NCBI GenBank assembly: GCA_032718865.1
Contig: JALUTQ010000035.1
Location: 744,001-808,000 of the forward strand
Direction of reading: 5' to 3'
DNA: 64,000 bases
Origin: Tilletia caries
Lineage: Eukaryota > Basidiomycota > Exobasidiomycetes > Tilletiales > Tilletiaceae
Shown here in pieces: positions 31,491-41,961 of this stretch (position 1 is its first letter; each line of letters begins with the position of its first letter). Below the pieces are notes generated by a model. That model was given only the letters and a program-made list of their open reading frames with translations, had not been told where the DNA came from and did no database searches. A program made the position numbers and the translations under genes.

Positions 31491-32078
31491 AGGATGAGCA
31501 CGGAGTAAGCCCCGGAGCGGCTTTGCCGAAGCGCCCTGGTTATCCGGGGTCGCATTCCGGGGGAGCCGGGAGTACGGAGTGAGAATCGAGAGGTTACCTC
31601 ACCGTTGCCGGAGTACGGAGCTGACGTTTAAGCAATGTAGGAAGTTCCCCGGAGTACAGAGCTGACCTCTGGGCGTTGCAGAAATTCCCCGAAGTACGGA
31701 GTAAATACCTGCGAAATATGACGGAGTACGGAGTTACCCCCGGAGTCCGGCTCCGGGGCCTCCACATTTTTCTCATAAGGAACGTATTTTCCCATAACAT
31801 GAGTATTTTGAGGGTATTTTGGGGTCAATTCTCAGAATTCATTTTTAGAAATCTCATCTGGCAGTCTAAATCTGACCAAAACAGCTCTTCAAGCGCTCTC
31901 AGACTGTTCCTTTAAGCACAGATGTTACAAGCTTGATTACGAGCGTACACATTTCTGAAATCATACCATATTTTGGGATTTGTGAGATCATCTCCCGGAG
32001 TACGGAGTAGACTTTCTGAAACACTTCATAATTTGACGGAGCACGGAGTAAGTTTTCTCTGACGCTCCTTATCGTGAC
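31491..32078 (+). mobile_element. Tc1/mariner-like MITE (family 1), truncated
   Basis: After a TA at 31489-31490 the element starts AGGATGAGCACGGAGTAAG and follows the complete copy at 41962-42719 closely. It breaks off at about 32,078 where the AT-rich hAT MITE begins; its right end is not found beyond that MITE. Confidence 0.65.
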
Positions 32079-32723
32079 CAGTGTTGAACATTATACTATA
32101 GTATACTGTTTTCAGGGGCTCGGGTAGTATACTCCATACTACCTTTGGTCGTCGGGAGGGCGAAGGTGGTCTATAGGATAGGATAGTATGGTAGTATTTC
32201 CTATAATACTACTATACTCCAAGGCCAAAAAGGGGTAGTACTATAGTATTATGATATTACTACTATAGTATGCGCAAATTTGCATCATACTATAGTAGTA
32301 GTATAATACTTAAATACTTCCTTCTCAAACGCAATCCAGGCAAAGACAATATACTATACTAGTGCTATACTAGTGCTATAGTAATAGTATATGCATACTA
32401 TAGTGATGAGCATATGTATACTATGGTGCTAATTTATACTATCGTAGGAGTATAGTATATTTTTCAGGGAGTATAGCATAATTTTAAGGAAGTATAGTAT
32501 ACTATAGGTATACTATAGTACTTTGAGACGACGTGCTCGGGGTCTCGGACCAAATTTGGTACTATAGTATACTATAACCTCCGCCAGATTTTGAAATAGG
32601 ATATAGTATGTTTTCCAAAAAAAATTCTCCCGGGACCCGATAGTATATAGTATGTTCTTGCAAATAATATATATACTATAGTATGTAGGAATACTCCATA
32701 CTCCAATAGTATGTCCAACACTG
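32079..32723 (+). mobile_element. AT-rich hAT-type MITE, both ends present
   Basis: The left end CAGTGTTGAACAT and the right end ATGTCCAACACTG are inverted repeats. The interior is a mosaic of 'tactatagtatac' palindromes. Flanking octamers (atcgtgac and atgcctgc) do not match, and one side is a MITE while the other is a MULE gene, so the flanks were rearranged after insertion. Confidence 0.6.
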
Positions 32724-34143
32724 ATGCCTGCAGGCCGAGAGTGACCCGAAGTTCGTTCGTTCTGTAATCCTGGACGCATTGACGGAGGAGGAACCAGAGA
32801 AGCACGTCCACGCCCTGCTTGCGCATGAAGCCGAGATACAAGGTCTTGAGCTGATTATGCCACGATTCAATGAAGTTGTTTGTGTCGACTCCTCGATGGC
32901 TCTCCTGCCCCCACGCTCGTGCCCACATCTCCTTCCTTGCCAGTCAGGTCTCGTCCACATATTTAGTCCACTCTGGACAACAGCTCCATTCGTCCAAGTA
33001 TGCCGATGCTGCCAAGGCAAATGCTGGTCTTGTTGCGGCGTTCATGAGTCGCATGAAGCCAGCTCGTGCCCGAATCTGAGCCTGCTGGTTGTACTTCACC
33101 TGAAGCGTACCTCGGGGATGACCAGCGTGGCCTTTGACTTTGGTTTTGCTGCTGGCCGTCATTGCTTTTAGCATATGCCAATCACAAAAGAGAATGATGG
33201 GGGTGACGGGAGGTGGAAAGGCGCTCCTGACCGCATAGACCTCGGTGGCGGAGCAGTCGATCATGATATGCCAAGGCTGAAATTACATGCGCGAGTGCCG
33301 GCGGAGGGCTTTGAGCCAGAAGCTGATGGGTTGAGCGTCCTCGCCGTTGGTGAACATGAATGCGACCGGAATTCCTCGACCAGTGGTGGTGCTGCGTACA
33401 ACCAATGAGTAAAGAAAACCTTTCTCCGCCTTTTCAAACCCCAAGCAGGTATTGTGTGTCGAGTCCAAGCTTACCATACTATCCTGACCATGTAACCGCA
33501 GCATGTCATTTTTCCAGGACGTCATAAAGAACGCTGCCCAGGTGTCCTCGCCATCAGCACATGGTATGTCGAACTTAAGCTCCGCAACACCATTTTCTCG
33601 AATGACTTCCTCCGCCCATTTGTGCAGGCTGTCGATGCGAGTGTTGGCTTTGCGAGCAGTGCCTAGCAGTTGACGTCGAGGCTCATTATAGACGTCCATG
33701 TGCCGTATGCGCAGCGCCTCAGGAACGATCCGAAGAGCCCCTTCGCTCCTCTCCAGCCGTTATAGTTCATCTTCTCCTAGTCGAAAAAGATTGCGAACCG
33801 CTTTCCAGTCACGTCTCTCTGCCACGCGCGCAGAGATCCACTCCCGAACGCGCTTGGGAAGCCGAGACTCTGCAACGGATTGCATCGACGCAACATCGTG
33901 GCCTGAGAGACCTTCAAGATTCAATTTAAGATCGAGGAAGTGCGTCAGAAAACCCGGGAGAAAGCCTGGCATCCTTGAGAGTTCCCAGGAAGAGACACGC
34001 ACCAATTTGACAGTCTGAACTGCACCAGCTTGCCCACCTTGAGTATCTTCCTTGCAAGCAAGGAAATCCACAAGCCGAGCTCCGCGACACGATATGCCGG
34101 CAGGTACAACAGGAACAGGGTCGCGTCGCTCTACAAGAAGCAA
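32724..34143 (-). pseudogene. MULE (Mutator-like) transposase, C-terminal part with three stops
   Basis: One reading frame runs from 34143 to the MITE border and is interrupted only by three in-frame stops (near 33760, 33283 and 32944). The peptide shows MULE hallmarks: 'SMVSLDSTHNTCLG' with the first Asp, 'IPVAFMFTNGEDAQPI', 'ILFCDWHMLKAM' with the second Asp and a W-H pair, and 'GVDTNNFIESWHNQLK' with the Glu. The SWIM zinc-finger end is missing, cut off by the MITE at 32723. The N-terminal zinc-binding part lies at 38211-38567, separated by Harbinger element 2. The stops are TAA, TAA and TGA, each one C-to-T change from CAA or CGA. Confidence 0.75.
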
Positions 34144-34204
34144 AGGGCAAAAGGAAGTTCTTGGAGTCAGTCAGGTGAGTACGACATCACGATTGCCACT
34201 TGCC

Positions 34205-35931
34205 TCGTCGTGTGCTGACGCCTTTGCGTCTTCATCGCCCCGCCGCCTGCTGCTGCTGCTCCATCGTCGGCCATCGCCTCGCCGCCTGCTGCTTCCGCTC
34301 TGTCGACTGCTGCTGCTGCTCCTTTTCCTGCTGCCGCTACGCCTCCCGCCGCTGCGCCGACGCCCGCTGCTGCTGCCGCAGTCTCTACACCGGCCGCGAG
34401 TGTTCCCCGTCGGCCTCGCAAGCGTCGAGCCAGCAGCGCAGCGCCTCGTCCCCTTCACCTTCCTCCTCCAGAACCCATCCCGCAAGCAACGCACGCGCAA
34501 ACCCCATCTCCCGCCCCTCAAGCGCGCACCACCGCCCAGGACGATACCTCCAACTCCATCTCCTGTATCCCTCGCGCCCCCAACCCTCGGTCGGCCTCCA
34601 CACCACGCCAAGTCGACTCACCAGAGGGAAGGAGCGCGTCGAAATCGAATGTGGCGGTTGATCGAAGGTCTGTTGAAGGAGGAAGAGGAGAAGATGGCAG
34701 TGTGACTTGTGAGTATGCTAGACCTAGTCAGTGGTCATCAAGTGATGGGAACATATACATGTACCGACCCTTGGGTTCCGGACTTGTGTGCGAGCTGTAG
34801 GACACTGAAAACGACAAACACAGTACGAGACCAAGATGGACAGAGACGGAGGAAAGGGAGTTGGCAGCGGCTGTGTGGGATTCTACCACGCTGCAGAGTA
34901 TGACTCTTCCAGGTCGGGCAGCAGAGGATACCACTTCTGCTCCGAAGATCAAGCTCAACCAGGTGCTCCGCGACGTCATCAAAGTCCTCAGACAGGCCGG
35001 CATCGATCGGAAGCTCACGGAGGATTCATGCGGCAATAAAATACGAAGCATGACAAAGGCCTACATGAGAGCTCGAGACGCTCTCTCGGAGACGGGACAG
35101 AGCAAGACGGCAGACGAGATCAGAGGCAACAGTCGACTGGAAGAAGAACGAGCGGAGTCGTGCCTCGTTTGCCATTTCTTCGAGACCTGGCATGAGATGA
35201 TGCTCGATCGGCGCTCTCAACCCCCGCCGCGCATCAGAAGGCCCATTCCACGCGGTCAAATCGTGGAGAGCCAACAAACCAGGGTCGCTCAGGAGCAGGA
35301 AGGAGGGGTTATGAGGTCCATGGACCAAGACGAGTTCAACGATGGGTTGACTTCGAATGAAGACGACGGAGAGGGTAGTCATGCGGACAATGATGGTGAG
35401 CGGCATAAGGATGAAGAGGATGGGGAAGAGGATGGCGGGCATGATACCGAAGCGACTTCAAGGAAGGGGAAGGGGAAGGGGAAGGGGGTCGTCCGAGACT
35501 TGCAGCCACTCGGAGAAGGTATCGAAGACCTTGAGACCGACGACGCCGCTTCCCCTGCTCCCGGTCCATCAAGGAAACCCCTCGCCGAAACTTCGGGAAA
35601 GCGTAAGAGACCCGGTCCGAGCAAACCGGATGCTCTGGAGGAAATGACATCTTTTTCAAAGAAAGCAGCCAGGCTGCAGAGGCTCAACGTCAGAGATGGG
35701 AGGCGGAGCAGGAACAGCGGGCACAGGACAGCCGTCGACGAGAGGAAGCACTTCAAGCTCGCCACGATGCCGAGATGGACGTGCGACGTCAAGAGGCCGC
35801 CGCAAATCAGAACATGGCCAAGGCTATCTTCGCACTTGTTCAAGCCAATCAAGGGCGACCTTCGCGTAGTTTTGAGTATAAAACAGATGCTATTCAACCT
35901 CGTGCTATGTACATATCATCATCGGCGCTGA
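34205..35931 (+). pseudogene. Harbinger element 2 Myb/SANT-like protein, nonsense-broken
   Basis: One plus frame runs from the Ala/Pro-rich region at about 34,205 through 'RRPRKRRASSAAPRP' to a TAG near 34,797, and continues in the same frame with 'RPRWTETEERELAAAVWDS', the first helix and tryptophans of a Myb/SANT-like domain. 'KLNQVLRDVIKVLRQAG', 'GNKIRSMTKAYMRARD' and 'HFFETWHEMMLDRR' complete the domain. Then follow an acidic region, a short (GGGGAA)n-coded Gly/Lys run and a 'GKRKRPGPSKP' basic patch. The layout matches the Myb-like protein of element 1. The TAG is one C-to-T step from CAG. Past about 35,680 the frame may have slipped. Confidence 0.55.
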
Positions 35932-36578
35932 CTCTGCTCTTCCCTTTGCACACGACGACTCTCTTGACTCAGAAGCTGTTGTCGTTTCTGCCTCCGGTCC
36001 GCCGCTGCCTGCTGCTCTGCCGTCCTCTCGTTGAATCGAGAACGGCTCGTCGTATCCTCGAACGTGTAGGAGTGGGCACGGTTCAAGGCTCTGTGGAGAG
36101 TCTCTCGGACTGTCTTCGCCTCCTCGATACGAGCATTCTTGCGGGCGTTGGCGGTCATTACGCGCTCCCTGTTTCGCTCCGCTGTTCGCCTCGTTCCCTC
36201 TTCTTCCGCCCGTCTAGCCCATGCCCTTCATTGCTCCTGAGAGTCTGTATCTTCCATCTCCCACCAGATGTCCTCCTCAGCCAGCTCCTTTCCCAGTCCG
36301 TCCTCGATATAAATCTTGTGCTTAGCTGCAGCATCCCATCCCATAGCCAAGTTTTGAAGACAAATGCAAGCCAAAATGCTGTCTTGAGTTCGAAGCTCTC
36401 CCTCTTCGGACACTATGATCCCCCTCATGCCCTTCAGACACGCAAGTCGTCCCTTTATCTAGCCCATTGAGTGCTCGGCCCGTACCGGAAGATGACTGAG
36501 CCAAAAGTTGAAGCGTCGAAGGTCTTTGGATTTTCGAATCTCTTGATGCCTGTAGGGAGCGACGATGTACGAGTGGTA

Positions 36579-37169
36579 TGTTGAAGATTGCATCTTCATA
36601 GCAACCTCCACGTGGTTGTGACCTTTCCACAGTCTTTCCTATATAGATGAGACCCTTAGTCTCATTTGAGACTCCACTTCTAGTCTCATCGATTCCTGCG
36701 TTTGTGACACGAAATCGTTGCGCAACGATGTGGCACACATTGTTCATTCATCATTGCGCAATGGCTGTCCTCCTCCTGTACCCACAAAGCTATATAAGCA
36801 GGCACTTTCCACCACCACTGTTTCCCCCGCTCCTATTGAAATTCACCACACACGTTCCTGCTTCCACTCTCCCTCGTCACCTCCTCACCTTTGACCTCGT
36901 CCTCCTCATCTTTTACCTTCTCGCCCTCATCCTTGACTTCCCCGTCAAAGGTTGCATCCCTTCCGTATCTACAGGCATAGGCTAGAATTCTGGCAGCACG
37001 TCACTTCGCCCTCATTGCGAGGGGGTACTACGTAGCTGACCGTCCGACACCGAACCTGAGATACTGGGATTGCTCCTGCGACTCGTCAAGCGACTTCGGC
37101 CTCTCTCCTCCACCTTGTTGGTCCTCCCAAGGTGAGTAGTCGAGCACTGAGCACCTAGCATTTTCAACA
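36579..37169 (+). mobile_element. Solo LTR (591 bp) with 5-bp TSD
   Basis: The segment begins TGTTGAA and ends TTCAACA, an inverted TG...CA terminus. It is flanked by TGGTA on both sides (36574-36578 and 37170-37174). Removing it with one TSD copy joins the Harbinger transposase codons in frame. Inside are a TATA box (ctatataagc, about 36,788), a C/T-rich leader, the leader motif at about 36,968 and a splice-donor-like CCCAAG|GTGAGT near 37,130. This is the arrangement of U3-R-U5. No internal retroelement genes remain at this site. Confidence 0.8.
36965..37050 (+). repeat. LTR-like leader motif, copy C
   Basis: The words 'CAGGCATAGGCTAGAATTC', 'CAGCACGT' and 'GCGAGGGGGTACTACGT' are shared with copies at 14785, 16430 and (inverted) 21195. 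Here the motif has a defined position, in the R-U5 part of a solo LTR. Confidence 0.6.
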
Positions 37170-38210
37170 TGGTAAGGGTAGCCCTTGTCGGTCCAAATCC
37201 ATTCTCCTGGCTCCAGATGGCAGATAGTAGTATGGAGCCTGCGAGACCGCTGATTCTGCCCATGCGCTCTGGTCTCCGGTCGCCCCCCTTGGCCCAATGC
37301 AATATGAGATGATTCGCAAGGTGGTGGGCAGAGCGACGAGCTGGACGTTGAGACTGTTCCGATGTTTTCGATTGAAGAATCCCTCGCCGTGACCGAGTCC
37401 TGGCGCCCAAGCAAGGTTGACGTGCGTACCATCCATAGTTGCGAACCCGTCCCTCCATTCTGGCACTCCAGACCTCACTTCGATCCAGTCCTTTGCCTGC
37501 TCCTTCTCCTCTTCGCTCGCCCAATCTACCAGATAGCTCTCCAGTGCCACCATCCCCCTGATCACGGCCACTATCCAGTTGTACACCGAGCCCACATCAC
37601 AACCAGCAATGGCAGCAATCTGCTCGGCAGATGCTGCTTGTCCGTCGTGCCCAAGACGAAATAAGGCAACCGAGAGCTTCTCCTCGACGGAGGCAGGGGC
37701 TCCTCTCCGGCTCTGGAATGCGGGTAGGGTTCGTAGTGCTGCTGCTGCCGCTTTGAAGGCACCGGGTTCCATTCGAACATGCGACCGATATCGCAGCAGC
37801 TCTCTGTTTGACTCGTAGGCCTCCAGGCGATCAATGAGACGCTCTGACGGACGCCAGAGAGGGTTTCGCGGGACAAGATACCTTCCAGAAGCAACCGAAA
37901 GAGTGCGCTCGAGGATTCCGACTGCTTGTTGATAGCAATCGACCTGATCTTGATATGTCGTTGCCTCAGAAACGTCTCCACATTGGCAAAGAAGCTCAGC
38001 GTCCGTGGCATCTTCAACGAGCTGAATTGCAAGCCCAACGCCGCAGGCATAGGGAGAGTTGACGATGCGAGTGTGCTGCGTACTTGATGGCAAGGTTGAA
38101 GTAAAGTGGACAAGAGTAGAGGATCAAGAGGAAAGAGAATAGAGGGTGATGCTGTGAGGAGAAGCCGCGAGGCGACGCTGAACGCCGTGGATCTGGGCTG
38201 TTTGTGGTGA

Positions 38211-38567
38211 TCATCTCGGAAAAAAGTAGAAGATTCTTTTGTGGTAAAATTTCACTACATCCAGTGACGGATGTGGCGTTTTGGCTCGTTCTCGTGGGTT
38301 TGTGGTCAATTTGGTGAACCTTGAAGGTCCCTCTGTGTGCTTGTAGTCCCATTTGATGTACGCCCGGCGCTCGCCGATGGGCTGGAATACAACGAGCTTG
38401 GCCGTGCATCCAACTTTGATGGAGGGTAGGCGACGCCGCCGCTTGGAAGGGCTGAGATTAGGCTGTAGCGGTTGGCTTTGAGGCCTGCCGGAGTGATCGC
38501 ATTGGTATCTGTGCCTCCAAGAAAGCATGTCTGCGGTCAGAAGAGCTGCAGCTGCCACCTGTGGCAC
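38211..38567 (-). pseudogene. MULE N-terminal zinc-binding segment
   Basis: The frame reads 'YQCDHSGRPQ', 'LSPSKRRRRLPSIKVGCTAKL' in part and 'YIKWDYKHTEGPS', a Cys-His arrangement found at the N-terminus of fungal MULE transposases (related to FAR1/WRKY-GCM1 zinc fingers). It ends near 38,211 in off-family sequence. The matching C-terminal part lies at 32724-34143 on the same strand, so Harbinger element 2 probably entered this MULE gene. A repeated 0.1-kb segment immediately upstream (38575-38680) may be the MULE terminus. Confidence 0.55.
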
Positions 38568-38574
38568 CTATTTA

Positions 38575-38680
38575 TGGGCCTTGTAGATGCCTTGTAATTC
38601 AATCTGGGGCACCCACGAGGCACAATCTGGGCCAGAACAGCTTAAACGGAAATTATGTAAGAGTGTGCTCACCGCTCACC
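38575..38680 (+). repeat. Possible MULE terminal repeat, copy 1
   Basis: The segment 'gatgccttgtaattcaatc...agaacagcttaaacgg' is repeated inverted at about 45,170-45,275 with a few changes. It lies immediately upstream of the MULE N-terminal segment, where a terminal repeat is expected. Confidence 0.5.
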
Positions 38681-40022
38681 ATCGGCGTCAGATCGCCGAC
38701 TGCCCAAATCGCACCGACAATGATCAAAACAACACTCTGAAAGGAGTGCCATTCCCCTTCATCTTCCATCCATTTCCTCGATGTCAACCTCAAGAACTAC
38801 ACCTTTCTGGAGCCAGAGTGTAGCTGAAGCATTCATCAGTGACTGAGGTAGCTTGTCCTTCTTTTCAGCTTGCTTGGAGCTGTTTCCGACTGCTAGCTGA
38901 CGCTTGAAGATGACTGACGCTGACTTTGCCTCCATCCTGTCGTACTTCTGACCCGTCCTGTGTCATTGCTGGATATCTTTTTCAATGCTGACCGATTGAA
39001 ACTTATAGTAGCAACATGTTCAAAGGTATCAAGCTCATTTTGAAGTCATTTCACGCATTTTTCGCCTCTCTGTGCCCTGGCGACTGTTAAGAAACATCAT
39101 TTTGCTCACATTCTCAATCCCATCCATACCGATTACTCACACATCCTTCCTTTTCATGAGTTCTTACTTCTCTCATATGTCAACAGTATAGACGTCTTTG
39201 AAATACAGCTCTTTCCTCTCTCTTCCTGGTTTCGTAGAACCCTCTGCTTCCCTCTGAGCTCTGACAGCCCGACTCGGATCCCAATACCTCTCTGCTTTTC
39301 AGGCCGCATATCAGCAATAATGTACGTACAGCTCTTAAACTTCTATGGGAGTATCTACGTATACTGTACTGATGCACCGATACCCCGTTTTTGGTCCTCT
39401 TTCAGATACTTCCTGAATGATTATGAAGGTAGATGTCCTCTGATTCTCGAGTTTTCAGTAAGCACACACTTTCTCTCATTGTTATGGTATCTGACCTCAA
39501 AACACTTTCTGGAAGTATTTCCTGACTCTACAGCTCTACACGATCCTTTAAAGGTCTTGATCGAGCTCCTGGGAGTCTGGGACCATTTTGCGCGTCTCAA
39601 GATATGCCATTTCTGTGTGTACTTTATCATAGTCAATACATGTGGTTTTTTCCCTGTCAATCCTCATAGACTGATCCGAATCTCAATCGGAAAGGCTCTA
39701 TGAGCTCTCCTCGACTATACCTTTCGAAAGAACCTATCATTGTTTTGGAGATTTGGGTGTTGAAAATCGAGTTGCACTTCGTACACCAAGGAGTGTCTAG
39801 AGGTACACGCCGCAATTTTGCATGGGATTTACGGGTTACCACAAACGACCACACATCCATACAAAAAATAACACACAACAAAAACGGTACCTACGCGTTT
39901 GAATGGATTAGAGGACCTTGTCCTCCAGATTTGCGAGCATTCTGGCAATTATTGGCTGCACACCACAGGAAAAAGAGTGGTTTGATAGAATCTCCATTGA
40001 ATCCCCATCGATTCCACATCGA
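38681..40022. other. Stretch without recognisable gene
   Basis: The sequence is AT-richer than its surroundings. A 127-codon plus-strand ORF (39320-39703) is rich in aromatic residues and resembles nothing I know; a shorter one runs to 40029. No repeats or inverted ends were found. Confidence 0.35.
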
Positions 40023-40030
40023 TTCCTGAC

Positions 40031-41133
40031 CAGGGCTCGGCAAAAGTAAGGCGACTAAGAAACTAAGACTATCCGACTAAGCCTTAGTCCCGACTAGACT
40101 AGACTATGACTAAGGGTTTTTGGCATCCGACTATGACTATGACTAAGGCCCCGCCAGGTCCGACTATAGTCGGTCTTAGTCTGTTAGTCAGACCCTTTTT
40201 TTGGGTTCTCGTCCGGGCTGTGATGCTTGGAAGGTCCTCCTTTGCATTCGCAAACTATTTCGAGTCGCGCATTTCGAATTAGTAGGAGCACATAATTGTG
40301 ACAGATATCTCAGACTAACATCCGACGATTCGTCGAATTATTCCGACAAATAGTTTGAAGTGTCCGACATCTGACTAACATCGCATTAGCTGAGTCTCTA
40401 CTCTCTATTACATAATGTATTATGTACACAGCTTTCCGGGTGTGGTACCTCGTCCAGCTCTGCACGTCCGCTTGCGTCTTGCGAACGATACGGGGGCCAT
40501 AATCTTCATACGACGATCTCAGTACCAGTATCCAGTGGTGCTATACCAGGACTAAGTAAGACTATAGTAGGACTATAGTAGGATCGTAGGACTATAGTAC
40601 CAAGGACTATAGTAATTAGTAGGACTATAGTACCAGTGATATAGTTGGTGCTAACTGCTATAGTACCAGTACCAGTTATCAGTGCGATAGTAAGTATTAC
40701 AGTCTTACAGACAGAAGTGCTATAGTAGGTGTTATAGCAGTGCTATGGGAGATACTATAGTAGTGCTATAGTACTGTCTGTCTGAAAAGGGCTGCAAAAC
40801 AGTATGAGAACGGCTCGAGAATGGCCTGTGATTCAGGATCCCAAATCACAGGCCATTTTCAGCTCGTTCCGCAGTATCGGCCGTAAGTCTCAAGACTATT
40901 TGTCGATCAATAGTCTCATAGTCGGACTTAGTCTAACTAAGGAAACTAACAGTCGGTTAGTCACACGTTAGTCACACGCTAGTCAGGTCCGCCTCCGACT
41001 AAGCCAAACTAAGAAACTTAAGTGACTATTAGTCCCGATTAGACTAGACTAACGGACGGTCCAGGTCAATGTGACTATGACTATGACTAAGGATTTCAGA
41101 AAAGTACCGACTATTAGTCGTTGCCGAGGCCTG
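40031..41133. mobile_element. hAT MITE with perfect 8-bp TSD
   Basis: The ends are CAGGGCTCGGCAA and TTGCCGAGGCCTG. The octamer TTCCTGAC flanks both sides exactly (40023-40030 and 41134-41141). The 1.1-kb interior is built from 'gactaag', 'actatagtagg' and related words and has no coding capacity. Its ends are cousins of those at 3073-6389 and 15492-16095. Confidence 0.85.
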
Positions 41134-41159
41134 TTCCTGACCATCATCCTTCACAAATA

Positions 41160-41943
41160 AGGTTGTCCCCGGAGTTGACGCGGAGCTGGGGTTTTGCGGA
41201 CTCCGCACTCCTCCGACGGAGGGCTCCGCCGGAGGCGGAGCGCGGAGCTCACTTTTGACAAATTTTTGACCTTAAAAAAGCACGGAGTCCGCCTGGAGGA
41301 CTCCGCCGGAATTTGTGCGGAGGCGGAGCCCAATCCTGGGCCTACTAGCCAAAAGTGCGGAGCGCGGAGTCGTCAAAATTGTGTGAAAATTCCGGCGGAA
41401 TTTCCGCGGAGTTCCGACGGAGCTGTGAGGTCACGTGATAGTCGAAAATAAGGGTCACGTGACCACATTTCGAGTGCGCTCCGCCGGAATTCCGCAAAAG
41501 TTCCGCAGAAATGTGCGGAATTCCGAGAAATTAGGCATCTTCGAGATACGCGCAGGGGATAAAACAGGCGTCATCATCCGTTGAGAGCTTCAGGATGGCA
41601 CTGGAGTCAATACCGCAACAATGTCGGATGGTGAATGCATAGCTCTGAGTGTATTAAAGTCATTCTGAGAGCAACTTATACCACCACTGCGCTCCGACGG
41701 AATTCCGCGGAATTCCGAGCTCCGCATACACGGAGCACGGAGGAGCATTATGAAAACGCACAGAAAAACGCGGAGCGCGGAGCTGGGATTTCAACTTTTT
41801 GTATAATTCCGTCGGAACGCGGAGCTGGTTTTTTTCCGCTCTGTCTTAGTCTGCGGAGGCGGAGCTCGCCTCAGAAAGTCAAAATTCCGGCGGAATTTGG
41901 AAGTGCGGAGGCGGAGACCTCCGCGTTACTCCGGGGACAACCT
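41160..41943. mobile_element. Tc1/mariner-like MITE, complete (family 2)
   Basis: The ends are AGGTTGTCCCCGGAGT and ACTCCGGGGACAACCT, flanked by TA (41158-41159 and 41944-41945). The interior repeats 'gcggagcgcggag' and 'ttccgcggaattccg', distinct from family 1. No ORF of substance. Confidence 0.8.
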
Positions 41944-41961
41944 TATTCACAAACACGGATA

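Larger units (their letters stand above)
36160..38113 (-). pseudogene. PIF/Harbinger transposase 2, frameshifted and split by a solo LTR
   Basis: The N-terminal part (38113 to about 37,250) contains 'GFATMDGTHVNLAW' with the first Asp, 'GEGFFNRKHRNSLNVQLV' and 'GATGDQSAW' at the second site. A frameshift near 37,250 is followed by 'GEWIWTDKGYPYH'. The 591-base solo LTR interrupts exactly after that codon. Beyond it the peptide resumes 'SYIVAPYRHQEIRKS', 'RRFNFWLSHLPVRAEHSMG' (catalytic Glu region) and 'KGRLACLKGMRGI', with further frame changes near 36,460. The start is unclear: the first in-frame codon at 38093 is TTG. It faces the Myb-like ORF at 34205-35931, giving the same convergent two-gene layout as element 1. 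Confidence 0.7.

Noticed and set aside
32513..32779. Short ORFs across the AT-rich MITE
   Set aside because: They read palindromic 'tactatag' repeats and join MULE codons only by chance; no conserved family.
36970..37045. Leader motif as a self-cleaving ribozyme
   Set aside because: The hammerhead core (CTGANGA...GAAA) is absent and I could not draw an HDV-like double pseudoknot. The position in an LTR explains the conservation more simply.
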